Part shown: piece by piece, positions 1-8,088 of the stretch
Layout of the letters: every line of letters begins with the position of its first letter
Numbering within the stretch: the stretch's first letter is position 1
Source: Propionimicrobium sp963511305
Lineage (GTDB): Bacteria > Actinomycetota > Actinomycetes > Propionibacteriales > Propionibacteriaceae
Length of the DNA: 64,000 nt
Direction of reading: 5' to 3'
Assembly: GCA_963511305.1 (NCBI GenBank)
Contig: CAUPIJ010000003.1
Span: 1-64,000, forward strand
The notes under the pieces: generated by a model
The model's input: the letters and a program-made list of their open reading frames with translations, nothing else
Databases searched by the model: none
Told to the model about the DNA's origin: nothing
Program-made: the position numbers and the translations under genes

Positions 1-79
1 CAAAACCCCCTGGTCCTCTTTATTGTGCATCTCGGGCCTGTTTCTTTTTCATTTGTACTCTGGGCCCAAACCCACCGCC

Positions 80-120
80 TACTAAAAACACATGCGGCTC
101 CGACTAGAGGTCGGAGCCGC
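80..120 (-). terminator. Rho-independent terminator of the DsbA-like gene
   Basis: An 11-bp perfect stem (94-104 with 110-120, GCGGCTCCGAC arm, 5-nt loop) lies just past the stop codon of the leftward gene. On the minus strand it is followed by ATGTGTTTTTAGT, a short U-tract. Geometry and position fit an intrinsic terminator. Confidence 0.85.
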
Positions 121-127
121 TCAGTGA

Positions 128-730
128 TTAATCGAACTGAGGTTTAACGTTGCGGGAGCGCTTCAGCTCGTAGAAGCTGTCCACGCTGGCGGCAGCAAGG
201 CAGCCGTCCCAGAGCTTCAGGGCCTCGTCGCCGCGAGGAACCTTGGCGATCACCGGCCCGAAGAAACCGACATTGTTGAACGAGACGATCGGCACACCGA
301 CCTGGTCGCCGACAATGTCCAGGCCTGCCTTGGTGGACTCGCGCATGAATTCGTCGAACTCGCCAGCGGTAGCGCGGTCGAACAGCTCTGCTTCCAGACC
401 GCAGTCGCCCAGGGCCTCCTTGAGGATGCCCTCGTAGTCCTCCTTACCGCGGGCCTCGTTGTGGTATTTGGTGCCGACGGCCATGAAGAAATCGGATAGC
501 TTCTCGGGGTTGGTGACGGCTACCGCCCCGGTCACCCGCGAACCGACGAAGTTGTAGTCGGTCAGCTTGCGGTAGTCAGGGTCAAGTTCGCGGCCCTCGT
601 TCAAGAAGTAGAGGGAAAAAGGATGCCAATTAACCTCGATGTCGCGCAGGCTCGCTACCTCGCACATCCACAGCGAAGTAACCCAAGTCCAGGGGCACGA
701 AGGATCAAACCAAAAATCAACTTTTTCCAT
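128..730 (-). CDS. DsbA-family thioredoxin-fold protein (mycothiol-dependent nitroreductase Rv2466c family)
   Basis: The 200-residue protein has a thioredoxin fold with an inserted helical domain. It opens with DFWFDPSCPWTW, continues through motifs typical of Mycobacterium Rv2466c (GTP/GVPIVSFN, FFGPVIAKVPRG), and ends in PQFD as that family does. Rv2466c is a mycothiol-dependent reductase with an active-site CPWC. Here the second cysteine is threonine (CPWT), so only a monothiol mechanism seems possible. The frame is open to 778, but ATG at 730 gives the family-length N-terminus. A terminator follows it, and a perfect inverted repeat lies upstream. Family assignment is firm, substrate unknown. 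Confidence 0.85.
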   Translation of the reverse strand: MEKVDFWFDPSCPWTWVTSLWMCEVASLRDIEVNWHPFSLYFLNEGRELDPDYRKLTDYNFVGSRVTGAVAVTNPEKLSDFFMAVGTKYHNEARGKEDYEGILKEALGDCGLEAELFDRATAGEFDEFMRESTKAGLDIVGDQVGVPIVSFNNVGFFGPVIAKVPRGDEALKLWDGCLAAASVDSFYELKRSRNVKPQFD

Positions 731-768
731 GCCCCCAATTCTAGGCAATGGGGAAATCTCCGGACGCC

Positions 769-884
769 GCCGTGACAAATCCGACTCATCTGATCATAGA
801 AAAGTGCCCACTTAATAAATTTCCCGCTCACCATTGAGCAGAATCACCAAATTTTCTCAGCAGATGAGTCGGATTTGTCACGGC
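769..884. repeat. Perfect 24-bp inverted repeat with 68-bp spacer
   Basis: The left arm 769-792 (core CCGTGACAAATCCGACTCAT) is exactly complementary to the right arm 861-884. The right arm overlaps the coaE stop codon at 878-880 and the left arm lies in the leader of the DsbA-like gene. A smaller hairpin, GCTCA-CCAT-TGAGC, sits inside at 826-839. No target-site duplication is visible. It may be a long-loop terminator, a pair of operator sites or a small mobile-element remnant. Confidence 0.8.
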
Positions 885-1471
885 TGCTCAGTTAACAACC
901 GCCACAATTCTTCAACCTGGATGCGAGTGCGCTCGAAAGAACCCGAATTCTCGATCACATAATCCGCCGCCGCCAGTCGTTCCGCCCTGCTCGCCTGCGC
1001 GGCGATCCTCGCTTGAGCGTCCTCACGGCTGAGCCCGTTCCTGGCCATCAGCCGCTCTAACTGGACGCTCTCGGGGACGTCCACGACCACCACTTTGTCG
1101 AAGTCATGCTGTTGGCCAGTCTCAACCAGCAGCGGAATCACCTGCAACGCTACCCCGCCCTCGGGGACCTCGCGCAGCGCCCTGTTCGCAGCTTCCCTGA
1201 CCCTGGGATGAACGATTCTGTTTAGGTCAGCCCTGGCCCGATCGTCCGTAAAGACTATCTCGCCTAGCCGCGAGCGGTTTAGGCTGCCGTCCGCGGTGAC
1301 TATCTTAGGCCCGAACCTGGCGACGATTTCATCGAGCCCCTCGGTTCCCGGCTCAACCACCTGCCTGGCCAAAACGTCCGAGTCGATGATGACGGCGCCC
1401 AGATCCTTCAGCTGCTTCGCCACCGACGACTTGCCCGAAGCAATCCCACCCGTCAGGCCTATCTTCAACAT
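878..1471 (-). CDS. coaE: Dephospho-CoA kinase
   Basis: This cytoplasmic 197-residue enzyme phosphorylates the 3'-hydroxyl of dephospho-CoA, the last step of coenzyme A synthesis. The P-loop GLTGGIASGKSS is at residues 5-16. DSDVLARQVVEPG and the RIVHPRVR segment follow in the usual CoaE order. Length is normal for a single-domain CoaE, without the C-terminal GrpB-like domain seen in mycobacteria. ATG 1471 was chosen because GGTGGAG lies upstream at good spacing and the residues before it are unrelated. It follows rpsA on the same strand, beyond the rpsA terminator, so it may depend on read-through or an unseen promoter. Confidence 0.95.
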   Translation of the reverse strand: MLKIGLTGGIASGKSSVAKQLKDLGAVIIDSDVLARQVVEPGTEGLDEIVARFGPKIVTADGSLNRSRLGEIVFTDDRARADLNRIVHPRVREAANRALREVPEGGVALQVIPLLVETGQQHDFDKVVVVDVPESVQLERLMARNGLSREDAQARIAAQASRAERLAAADYVIENSGSFERTRIQVEELWRLLTEQP

Positions 1472-1505
1472 TTTGGCTCCACCTAAATAAACATAATGGT
1501 TTAGG

Positions 1506-1543
1506 CATAAAAAATTGCCCCCTCCAAAAAGAGGGGGCAATTT
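1506..1543 (-). terminator. Intrinsic terminator after rpsA
   Basis: A 13-bp stem (1512-1524 with 1531-1543, AAATTGCCCCCTC arm, 6-nt loop CAAAAA) is followed on the minus strand by TTTTTATGCC. It lies between the rpsA stop and the coaE start. Confidence 0.9.
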
Positions 1544-1552
1544 CTTGATTGC

Positions 1553-3016
1553 TTACTCGTTAACCGAAAGCTTGTCGCGAAGGGCCTGCAGAGCCTCGTC
1601 GGAGGCCAGCGCGCCCTGTGGAGTGCTCTCCTCGGCGGCAGGCTTGGACGCAGAGGAGTAACCGGCGGCGGGAGCGGACTCGGCCAGCTCCTCCTCGGTG
1701 TGCTCGGCCTCGGCGGCCTGCTTCTTCAGAGCCATCCAGCGAGCCTGGGCCTCAGCGTACTGAGCCTCCCAAGCGGCCTGCTGCTCCTCGTAGCCCGGCT
1801 TCCACTCGTTGGTCTCGGGGTCGAAGCCCTCCGGGTAGATGTAGTTGCCCTGCTCGTCGTAGCTGGCGGTCATGCCGTACAGCGACGGGTCGAAGTCGTC
1901 GGCCTGAATGTCAACGCCCTGGTTGGCCTGCTTGAGGCTCAGGGAGATGCGGCGACGCTCGAGGTCGATGTCGATGACCTTGACCATGACGGAATCGCCA
2001 ACGGAAACCACCTGCTCCGGGATCTCGACGTGGCGCTCAGCAAGCTCGGAGACGTGCACCAGACCCTCGATGCCCTCTTCGACGCGAACGAACGCACCGA
2101 ACGGAACGAGCTTGGTGACCTTGCCCGGCACGATCTCGTCGATGGCGTTGGTGCGGGCGAAGACCTGCCACGGGTCTTCCTGGGTGGCCTTCAGCGACAG
2201 CGAAACGCGCTCGCGGTCGAAGTCGACGTCCAGAACCTCGACGGTGACCTCCTGGCCGACCTCGACTACCTCGCTCGGGTGGTCGATGTGCTTCCACGAC
2301 AGCTCGGAAACGTGAACCAGGCCGTCTACGCCGCCAAGGTCGACGAACGCGCCGAAGTTGACGATGGACGAAACGGTGCCCTTGCGGATCTGACCCTTGG
2401 CGAGATCCTGAAGGAACTGGTGGCGAACAGCGGACTGGGTTTCTTCCAGCCAGGCGCGACGAGAGAGCACAACGTTGTTGCGGTTCTTATCGAGCTCGAT
2501 GATCTTGGCCTCGATCTCGCGGCCAACATAGGGCTGCAGATCGCGGACGCGGCGCATCTCGACCAACGATGCCGGCAGGAAGCCGCGAAGGCCGATGTCG
2601 ACGATGAGGCCGCCCTTGACGACCTCGATGACGTTGCCGGTAACGACGCCGTCTTCTTCTTTGACGGTCTCGATGGTGCCCCAGGCGCGCTCGTACTGCG
2701 CGCGCTTCTTGGACAGGATCAAGCGGCCTTCTTTGTCTTCCTTCTGCTGGACGAGAGCTTCAATCTCATCGCCAACCTGGACGACGTCGAAGGGGTCGAC
2801 ATCATGCTTAATGGAAAGTTCTTTGGAGGGGATGACACCTTCGGTCTTGTAACCGATGTCAAGCAGCACCTCATCACGATCAACTTTTACGACAGTACCT
2901 TTGACCAGGTCACCGTCGTTGAAGTACTTGATGGTGGAATCGACTGCAGCCTCGAAGGCCTCAGGAGTTCCAATGTCGTCAATAGCGACCTGTGAGGCCT
3001 CAGTGGAGGACGTCAT
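1553..3016 (-). CDS. rpsA: 30S ribosomal protein S1
   Basis: S1 binds mRNA on the small ribosomal subunit and helps translation initiation. The 487-residue protein has four S1 RNA-binding domains at roughly residues 35-107, 124-190, 210-280 and 295-365, each with the GxVxxxxxFGxFV/DxGxxGxxxxSEL pattern (for example VNFGAFVDLGGVDGLVHVSEL). An acidic, alanine-rich tail rich in Trp and Tyr follows. Four domains is the usual actinobacterial form, against six in E. coli. ATG 3016 gives MTSSTEASQ; residues upstream in the open frame are not S1-like. A good promoter at 3157-3185 leaves a leader of about 135 nt. Confidence 0.97.
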   Translation of the reverse strand: MTSSTEASQVAIDDIGTPEAFEAAVDSTIKYFNDGDLVKGTVVKVDRDEVLLDIGYKTEGVIPSKELSIKHDVDPFDVVQVGDEIEALVQQKEDKEGRLILSKKRAQYERAWGTIETVKEEDGVVTGNVIEVVKGGLIVDIGLRGFLPASLVEMRRVRDLQPYVGREIEAKIIELDKNRNNVVLSRRAWLEETQSAVRHQFLQDLAKGQIRKGTVSSIVNFGAFVDLGGVDGLVHVSELSWKHIDHPSEVVEVGQEVTVEVLDVDFDRERVSLSLKATQEDPWQVFARTNAIDEIVPGKVTKLVPFGAFVRVEEGIEGLVHVSELAERHVEIPEQVVSVGDSVMVKVIDIDLERRRISLSLKQANQGVDIQADDFDPSLYGMTASYDEQGNYIYPEGFDPETNEWKPGYEEQQAAWEAQYAEAQARWMALKKQAAEAEHTEEELAESAPAAGYSSASKPAAEESTPQGALASDEALQALRDKLSVNE

Positions 3017-3156
3017 GTGTAGTAGGGCTCCGATTTTGGTTAATAGTTCGTTTTGCTGCGCTCCAAGCTCTGCTCCGAGTTTTAATTTAAGCCCGTAGGC
3101 CTTCTTAGAACCGGCGTGGCCGCTACGTCTGGGCACGCGAAAACACAGCGACCTCA

Positions 3157-3185
3157 AGCATAACCGTCATTAGTATTACGGTCAA
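3157..3185 (-). promoter_or_regulatory. Housekeeping-type promoter of rpsA
   Basis: On the minus strand TTGACC (3185-3180) and TATGCT (3162-3157) are separated by exactly 17 bp, close to the sigma-70/SigA consensus. Predicted transcription start is near 3150, about 135 nt ahead of the rpsA ATG. Confidence 0.75.
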
Positions 3186-3287
3186 TTGGGCTAGGCAATG
3201 GCTTCTGCCGCGACCATGCATTCGTTTAGAACTCTTTCTGGGTTTGCTAGCCTAGCTAAACACCATCGAAAAAGTCTTCGGGGAGCT

Positions 3288-3929
3288 ATGAACGGGAAGT
3301 TAGGCAAGGCGCTCGCGCTGATAGTCGTGTTCTTATTAATCGGCGCGGGACTGCTGTTTGCAGTTAATAACCAGAAGGTGGAACCTAGTGCTCCGATCAC
3401 GCAAACCCCTACCCCCGCCATACCGGAGGGATGTCCCGCTCAACCCGATATCGTTGAGAACCCCACACAGTTTCTGGTGCTGGGCACGGATAAACCAATG
3501 AAGATGCTTTCGCTTGGCCTCGACGAGAGCGGGGCCGCAGCAGCTCCACCTGTGAACGAGGGCTACACGGTGGCCTGGTACAACGAGGGCCCCAAGGTCG
3601 GATCCAAGCAGGGAATAGCCACGCTGACTGCCCACACGAATTATTACGGCGGGGCGATCGGCAATGATCTGCAGAATGGTGCTTGGACCAAGGGCGAGAC
3701 AGTCATCAAAATCAGCGACGACGAAGGCCGTTCTGCCTGCTACCGCTATTCGGGTTCCGAACACATCATGGTCGAAGACTACGATAAGGATGTCAACAGC
3801 AACCTCATCTACGACGAAGAGGGAGATCCGAGGTTTGCGCTGGTGGTTTGCTCAGATCTCACCAACGACGGCACTTACGAATTTCTCGGCCGCATGATCT
3901 ATTACGGGAACCTGATCTCGGCTGATTAA
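3288..3929 (+). CDS. Class E/F-like sortase
   Basis: The 213-residue protein has one N-terminal membrane helix (about residues 8-26), a Pro/Thr linker, then a sortase barrel. The catalytic triad can be read as His116 in ATLTAHTNY, Cys188 in ALVVCSD and Arg202 in FLGRMIYYGN. The VAWYNEGPKVGSKQG stretch resembles the entry strand of class F sortases. Sortases cleave a C-terminal sorting signal and attach proteins to the wall. No LPXTG-type substrate gene is nearby, so this looks like a stand-alone enzyme. ATG 3288 follows GGGGAG; the frame is open upstream to 3198, but those residues look non-coding. It converges on polA. Confidence 0.8.
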   Translation: MNGKLGKALALIVVFLLIGAGLLFAVNNQKVEPSAPITQTPTPAIPEGCPAQPDIVENPTQFLVLGTDKPMKMLSLGLDESGAAAAPPVNEGYTVAWYNEGPKVGSKQGIATLTAHTNYYGGAIGNDLQNGAWTKGETVIKISDDEGRSACYRYSGSEHIMVEDYDKDVNSNLIYDEEGDPRFALVVCSDLTNDGTYEFLGRMIYYGNLISAD

Positions 3930-3991
3930 CTACCGCTTTCAACTTCACACGAGATAAAGCACACTCGCGCCCCCAATACGTAGCGTTCGAC

Positions 3992-6643
3992 CTAGTGTGC
4001 AGCGGAATGCCAGGTCTTGCCGTAGCCGACCGAGACGTCTAGTGGCACCTTTAGGTCTGCCGCGCCCGACATCTCGGTAACTACCAGCTCCTCCACCTGC
4101 TCGCGCTCGGCCGGCGCCACCTCGAGCACCAGCTCGTCGTGGACTTGAAGCAGCACGCGCGACTTCAACCGGTTCGCCGCCAGTTGCTCGTCGACCCTAA
4201 GCATCGCAATCTTGATGATGTCGGCGGCTGAGCCCTGAATCGGCGCATTCAATGCGGCGCGCTCGGCCATCTGCCGGCGACGGAAGTTAGACGAATTCAG
4301 ATCGGGCAGATATCTACGCCTGCCCAGCAAGGTCTGCGTGTATCCGGTCTTTCGCGCCTGCTCGACTAACCCCTCGAGGTAGTCACGAACTTGGCCGAAC
4401 GTGGCGAAGTAGTCCTCCATCAGCTCCGTGGCCTGAGAGACCGAGACGCCGATCCTGCTGGACAGGCCGTATGCGCTCAGTCCGTAAGCCAGGCCGTAGT
4501 TCATCTGTTTGACGTGCGCGCGCATCTCCGGGGTAATCTCGTCTGCCTTGACGCCATAGACCTTCGAGGCCGTGTCAGTGTGGAAATCCACGCCGCTCTG
4601 GAACGCATTGATCAAGTGCTCGTCGCCGGAGGCGTCTGCCATCACCCGCATCTCGATCTGTGAGTAGTCGGCGCTCATCAGGCCATCGAAGCCCTCCCCG
4701 ACCACGAAGACGTCGCGCACCCTCGCCCCCGCTGCGGTTCTGGTGGGGATGTTCTGCAGGTTCGGATCCGTCGAGCTGAGCCTTCCGGTGGCGGTGACCG
4801 TCTGCTGGAAGGTGGTGTGTATGCGCCCATCCGGCTGGACGGCAGCGAGTAGCCCGTCAACGGTCTGGCGAAGCTTAATTGAGTCGCGATAGGCCAGCAG
4901 GTATTCCAGAAACGGATGCTGGGTGGTGGCGTATAACGTAGTCAGCGCCTCGGCGTCGGTGGTATAGCCCGACTTGATCTTCTTGGTCTTGGGCAGATCC
5001 AGTTCCTCAAACAACACCTTCTGCAGCTGCTTCGGGGAACCAAGATTCAGCTCGTGTCCGATGGAATCGAAAGCCTTTTGCTGGGCCTCAACGACGTTAG
5101 CGTCGTAGTCGTCCCGCAGCGTCTGCAGCCCCTTGATGTCCACCGCGATGCCAACGTGTTCCATCCCGGCCAGCACCCGCTGCAATGGCATCTCGACGTC
5201 ATTCAGCAAAGACGTCTGCCCCACTTTGTTTAGTTCCCCAGTCAATGCCTCGCTCAGCGAGATCGTGGCCACCGCCCGGTGCATGGCGGACTCGGCGTCC
5301 TCGGAACCGCCGAAGTCAAGCGTGTCCTGCGCCTGCTCCTCGCCCGCCGATAACTCCATACCGCGATATCTGATCGATAGATCGGAGAGCAGATAGCTAC
5401 GCTGGTCTGGGTGCAGCAGATAGGCCGCCAGCTCGGTATCGCAGATGAGTCCCTCAAGCTGCCAGCCCCGATTCCAGCAGGCCAAGCGAACGGTCTTAGC
5501 CGAGTGAATCACTTTTTCGGACTTCGGATCCGCTAGCCAACTAGCGAAAGCATTTTCGTCTGGGGAATTAAGCTGGGTGACGTCGAACCAAACCGCCTTG
5601 CCCTCTTCGGTGGCGATAGCAACCGAGGTGATGTCCGATTCGATCAGCGAAAAGTCCAGGCCGCAGCGTTCGCCGTTTTGCTCTAGCCAAGCCTTTAAGC
5701 CGCCGCCGGCCAGAATCTTGCCGTCAACCTCTATCTGTTCTGCTGCCTCCTGGCCCGCCTGCGGGAAAGTGCTGAACAGCCTATCGCGAAGCGTGCGGAA
5801 CTCGAGGGCATCGAAGATCTCGTGAACCTTTTCGCGGTCGTAGTCGCCCCAGACCAAATCGTCCAGTCCAGCCGACAACTCCAGGTCACGCACCAGGCGA
5901 TTTAGTCTGCGGTTTCGTTTGACGTCATCGAGATGGCTGCGAAGCGACTCGCCAACCTTGCCAGTAATCTGCTCTGGCTTGGCCAGGATGTTCTCGAGCC
6001 CGTCGTATTTCGCGATCCACTTGGCAGCGGTCTTCGGCCCGACCCCCGGAACGCCGGGCAGATTATCGCTGGTCTCGCCTACCAGCGCGGCCAGCTCTGG
6101 GTAACGCGCGGGCGGCACGCCGTACTTTTCTTCCACGGCCTGCGGGTTCATCACGTCCATCTGCGAGACCCCGCGCTTCGGATAAAGCACGGTGGTGTTC
6201 TCGTCGACGAGCTGGAATGAGTCGCGGTCGCCGCTGACGATCAGCGTCTGCCAGCCGGCATCGTCCGCCTGATTGGAGATCGTGGCGATGATGTCGTCGG
6301 CCTCGTAGTCCTCCTTGTCGACGCAGACGATGTTCAAAGCACCGAGCACCTCGCGGATCAGCTCTACCTGGCCCTTGAACTCTGCCGGCGTCTCGGGACG
6401 AGTGCCCTTGTAATCGGCATATTCCTTCGTCCTGAAAGTCACGTGCGACAGATCAAAAGCCACCGCGATGTGGCTCGGCTGCTCGTCACGCAACAGATTG
6501 ATCAGCATTGAGGTGAAGCCGTAGACAGCATTCGTGTGCTGGCCGGTATTAGTCGCGAAATTCTCCGCCGGCAGCGCATAAAACGCCCGATACGCCATCG
6601 AGTGTCCGTCAATCAGGATGAGCTTCGGTCTGTTATCGGCCAT
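3992..6643 (-). CDS. polA: DNA polymerase I
   Basis: The 883-residue enzyme fills gaps and removes RNA primers. A 5'-nuclease domain (about 1-290) shows DYEADDIIAT, SGDRDSFQLV and GVPGVGPKTA. The polymerase domain (about 490-883) shows motif A SADYSQIEMRV, motif B KQMNYGLAYGLSAYG and motif C LLQVHDELVLE. The middle 3'-5' exonuclease-like domain has lost the metal-binding acidic residues: GLDFSLIES stands where FDTET is expected. Proofreading should be absent, as in other actinobacterial Pol I. No Shine-Dalgarno is evident; TAGAGT ends 6 nt before the ATG, so the mRNA may be leaderless. A weak 7-bp stem (3959-3965 with 3994-4000) overlaps its stop. Confidence 0.97.
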   Translation of the reverse strand: MADNRPKLILIDGHSMAYRAFYALPAENFATNTGQHTNAVYGFTSMLINLLRDEQPSHIAVAFDLSHVTFRTKEYADYKGTRPETPAEFKGQVELIREVLGALNIVCVDKEDYEADDIIATISNQADDAGWQTLIVSGDRDSFQLVDENTTVLYPKRGVSQMDVMNPQAVEEKYGVPPARYPELAALVGETSDNLPGVPGVGPKTAAKWIAKYDGLENILAKPEQITGKVGESLRSHLDDVKRNRRLNRLVRDLELSAGLDDLVWGDYDREKVHEIFDALEFRTLRDRLFSTFPQAGQEAAEQIEVDGKILAGGGLKAWLEQNGERCGLDFSLIESDITSVAIATEEGKAVWFDVTQLNSPDENAFASWLADPKSEKVIHSAKTVRLACWNRGWQLEGLICDTELAAYLLHPDQRSYLLSDLSIRYRGMELSAGEEQAQDTLDFGGSEDAESAMHRAVATISLSEALTGELNKVGQTSLLNDVEMPLQRVLAGMEHVGIAVDIKGLQTLRDDYDANVVEAQQKAFDSIGHELNLGSPKQLQKVLFEELDLPKTKKIKSGYTTDAEALTTLYATTQHPFLEYLLAYRDSIKLRQTVDGLLAAVQPDGRIHTTFQQTVTATGRLSSTDPNLQNIPTRTAAGARVRDVFVVGEGFDGLMSADYSQIEMRVMADASGDEHLINAFQSGVDFHTDTASKVYGVKADEITPEMRAHVKQMNYGLAYGLSAYGLSSRIGVSVSQATELMEDYFATFGQVRDYLEGLVEQARKTGYTQTLLGRRRYLPDLNSSNFRRRQMAERAALNAPIQGSAADIIKIAMLRVDEQLAANRLKSRVLLQVHDELVLEVAPAEREQVEELVVTEMSGAADLKVPLDVSVGYGKTWHSAAH

Positions 6644-6687
6644 GGCCTGACTCTATCGCACGGCAGAAACCGTGACATTATGGAGTC

Positions 6688-7065
6688 ATGGATCTTTCAA
6701 ACAGTGCGTTCGACCAGAAGCTCGGCCTCAAACTGACCGCGGTCAGCGCAGACGAGGTTCGCGGCGAGACTCCGGTGGCGGGCAACACCCAGATCACGGG
6801 ACGCTGGCACGGCGGAGCCAGCGCAGCCATGGTCGAAACGCTCGGCTCGGTGGGCGCTAGCGCCTGGGCCGGCGACGGAAAGATCGTGGTTGGCACCGAG
6901 GTCTCGGTTAGCCATCTAAAAGAGCCGCGCGGAAACCTCACCCGGGGCGTAGCGAGAGCCCAGCATCTGGGGTCAACCAGCGCGGTCTACACCGTCGAAC
7001 TAACCGACGAGGAAGGCAGACTTTTCGCGATCGGCAGGCTTAGCTGCCGAATACTGTCGAATTAA
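6688..7065 (+). CDS. PaaI-family hotdog-fold thioesterase
   Basis: The 125-residue protein has the PaaI/MenI-type hotdog pattern: GRWHGGASAAMVETLGSVGA, with the conserved HGG and a downstream acidic residue, then VGTEVSVSHLKEPRGNLTRG. Such enzymes hydrolyse acyl-CoA thioesters in the cytoplasm; aromatic acyl-CoA or DHNA-CoA are typical substrates, but the substrate is not readable here. ATG 6688 follows ATGGAG. It is divergent from polA across 44 bp and its TAA abuts the pdtaR stop codon with no spacer. Mycobacterial Rv1847 is a likely relative. Confidence 0.85.
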   Translation: MDLSNSAFDQKLGLKLTAVSADEVRGETPVAGNTQITGRWHGGASAAMVETLGSVGASAWAGDGKIVVGTEVSVSHLKEPRGNLTRGVARAQHLGSTSAVYTVELTDEEGRLFAIGRLSCRILSN

Positions 7066-7695
7066 TTATTCCTGCTCGGTGCTTTCGCGCGCGATTACCC
7101 CGCTGGCGACCTCACGCATCGACTTGCGCAGATCCATCGCGGTCTTCTGGATGAATCTGAAGGCCTCCGGCTCGGTCATACCTAGCGCCTCCTGGAGGAT
7201 ACCCTTCGCCTGGTCGATAATCTTGCGCGATTCGAGGCGTTCCTCGAGCGTGGCTACCTCGTCGTCGAGGGCCTGCATCTCCTGGAACCTCGCGATCGCG
7301 ATCTCGATCGCAGGGACGACATCGGAGGCGTCGAACGGCTTGACGACATAGGCCATAGCGCCCGCCGTCTTAGCCTTATCGATCAACTCTCGCTGGCTGA
7401 ACGCGGTAAGCATCACAACGGGAGCGATCCGCTCATCCGTGATCTGCTCAGCGGCAGCGATGCCGTCAACATTCGGCATTTTGACGTCCATCACGACCAA
7501 GTCCGGTTCGAGCTCGCGAGCCATCTCCACGGCCTTCTCGCCATCAGCAGCCTGGCCTACAACCTCGTAGCCCTGCTCCTCAAGCAACTCGACCAGATCG
7601 AGCCTGATCAGCGCCTCGTCCTCAGCGACCAGGACGCGAGGCCTTGTAACGACGTCTCCTTTATCTTCTTTCTTCTTCTCTGCTGTCTTAGCCAT
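7066..7695 (-). CDS. pdtaR: ANTAR-domain response regulator (PdtaR type)
   Basis: The 209-residue protein joins a receiver domain (about residues 18-135) to a C-terminal ANTAR RNA-binding domain (about 140-205). The phosphoacceptor Asp is in LVVMDVKMP, with an upstream acidic pair in LVAEDEA and lysine in YVVKPF. The ANTAR helix shows RKIIDQAKGILQEALGMTEPEAF. ANTAR proteins bind tandem hairpins in mRNA leaders and prevent termination; the partner kinase PdtaS is not in this window. A lysine-rich N-terminus precedes the receiver. ATG 7695 follows GAGGGGAT. A TGGGCT/AGCCCA hairpin lies in the leader at 7714-7730. Confidence 0.92.
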   Translation of the reverse strand: MAKTAEKKKEDKGDVVTRPRVLVAEDEALIRLDLVELLEEQGYEVVGQAADGEKAVEMARELEPDLVVMDVKMPNVDGIAAAEQITDERIAPVVMLTAFSQRELIDKAKTAGAMAYVVKPFDASDVVPAIEIAIARFQEMQALDDEVATLEERLESRKIIDQAKGILQEALGMTEPEAFRFIQKTAMDLRKSMREVASGVIARESTEQE

Positions 7696-7889
7696 ATCCC
7701 CTCGCTCACCTAATGGGCTCCCATAGCCCACGCATAGTCCTTAAAAATTGATCTACTTGTTTTTGTAGAAAGCCATCACTTCTTAGCACACCATTGCAAA
7801 CTAAGAAACTCGAACACCGTAATCAGCACTGACTACGACGTTAACTACAATTTAAAACATTCTTTCGGCATATTCCACAACAACAAAAA

Positions 7890-7918
7890 TTTGCATGCCG
7901 ACTATTAAATAGTATGCT
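7890..7918 (+). promoter_or_regulatory. Promoter of tRNA-Leu
   Basis: TTTGCA (7890-7895) and TATGCT (7913-7918) are 17 bp apart and lie about 40 bp before the mature tRNA. The same TATGCT -10 hexamer occurs in the rpsA promoter. A short CTGAC/GTCAG hairpin (7921-7937) lies in the tRNA leader. Confidence 0.6.
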
Positions 7919-7956
7919 GTCTGACGTTCTATGTCAGAGCCACCGTCTTCACCCGA

Positions 7957-8040
7957 GCCCGAGTGGCGGAATGGTAGACGCGAACGACTCAAAATCGTTT
8001 GACCCGAAAGGTCGTGTGGGTTCGACTCCCACCTCGGGCA
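7957..8040 (+). tRNA. tRNA-Leu (anticodon CAA)
   Basis: The acceptor arms GCCCGAG (7957-7963) and CTCGGGC (8033-8039) pair fully. The anticodon stem AACGA/TCGTT carries the loop CTCAAAA, giving anticodon CAA, which reads UUG. A long variable arm, GACC-GAAA-GGTC, marks a class II tRNA. The T-loop GGTTCGACTCC is present. Discriminator A is 8040. CCA is not encoded. Confidence 0.97.
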
Positions 8041-8044
8041 CAAT

Positions 8045-8078
8045 AAAAACCCTAGCCTGCCGGCTAGGGTTTTTATTT
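8045..8078. terminator. Bidirectional terminator between tRNA-Leu and pyk
   Basis: A perfect 13-bp stem, 8045-8057 (AAAAACCCTAGCC) with 8062-8074, has a TGCC loop. It is flanked by A-runs on the left and T-runs on the right, so it can serve the rightward tRNA and the leftward pyk. Confidence 0.9.
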
Positions 8079-8088
8079 GACTAAAGAC

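Noticed and set aside
1700..2995. A 431-codon open frame on the plus strand opposite rpsA
   Set aside because: It is antisense to conserved S1 domains, has no ribosome-binding site, and its protein is low complexity in Asp/Leu/Val from the complement of an acidic protein.
7696..7956. Small protein or ANTAR target hairpins upstream of pdtaR
   Set aside because: No open frame with a ribosome-binding site is present and the hairpins lack the paired AGCAANG loops expected of ANTAR targets.
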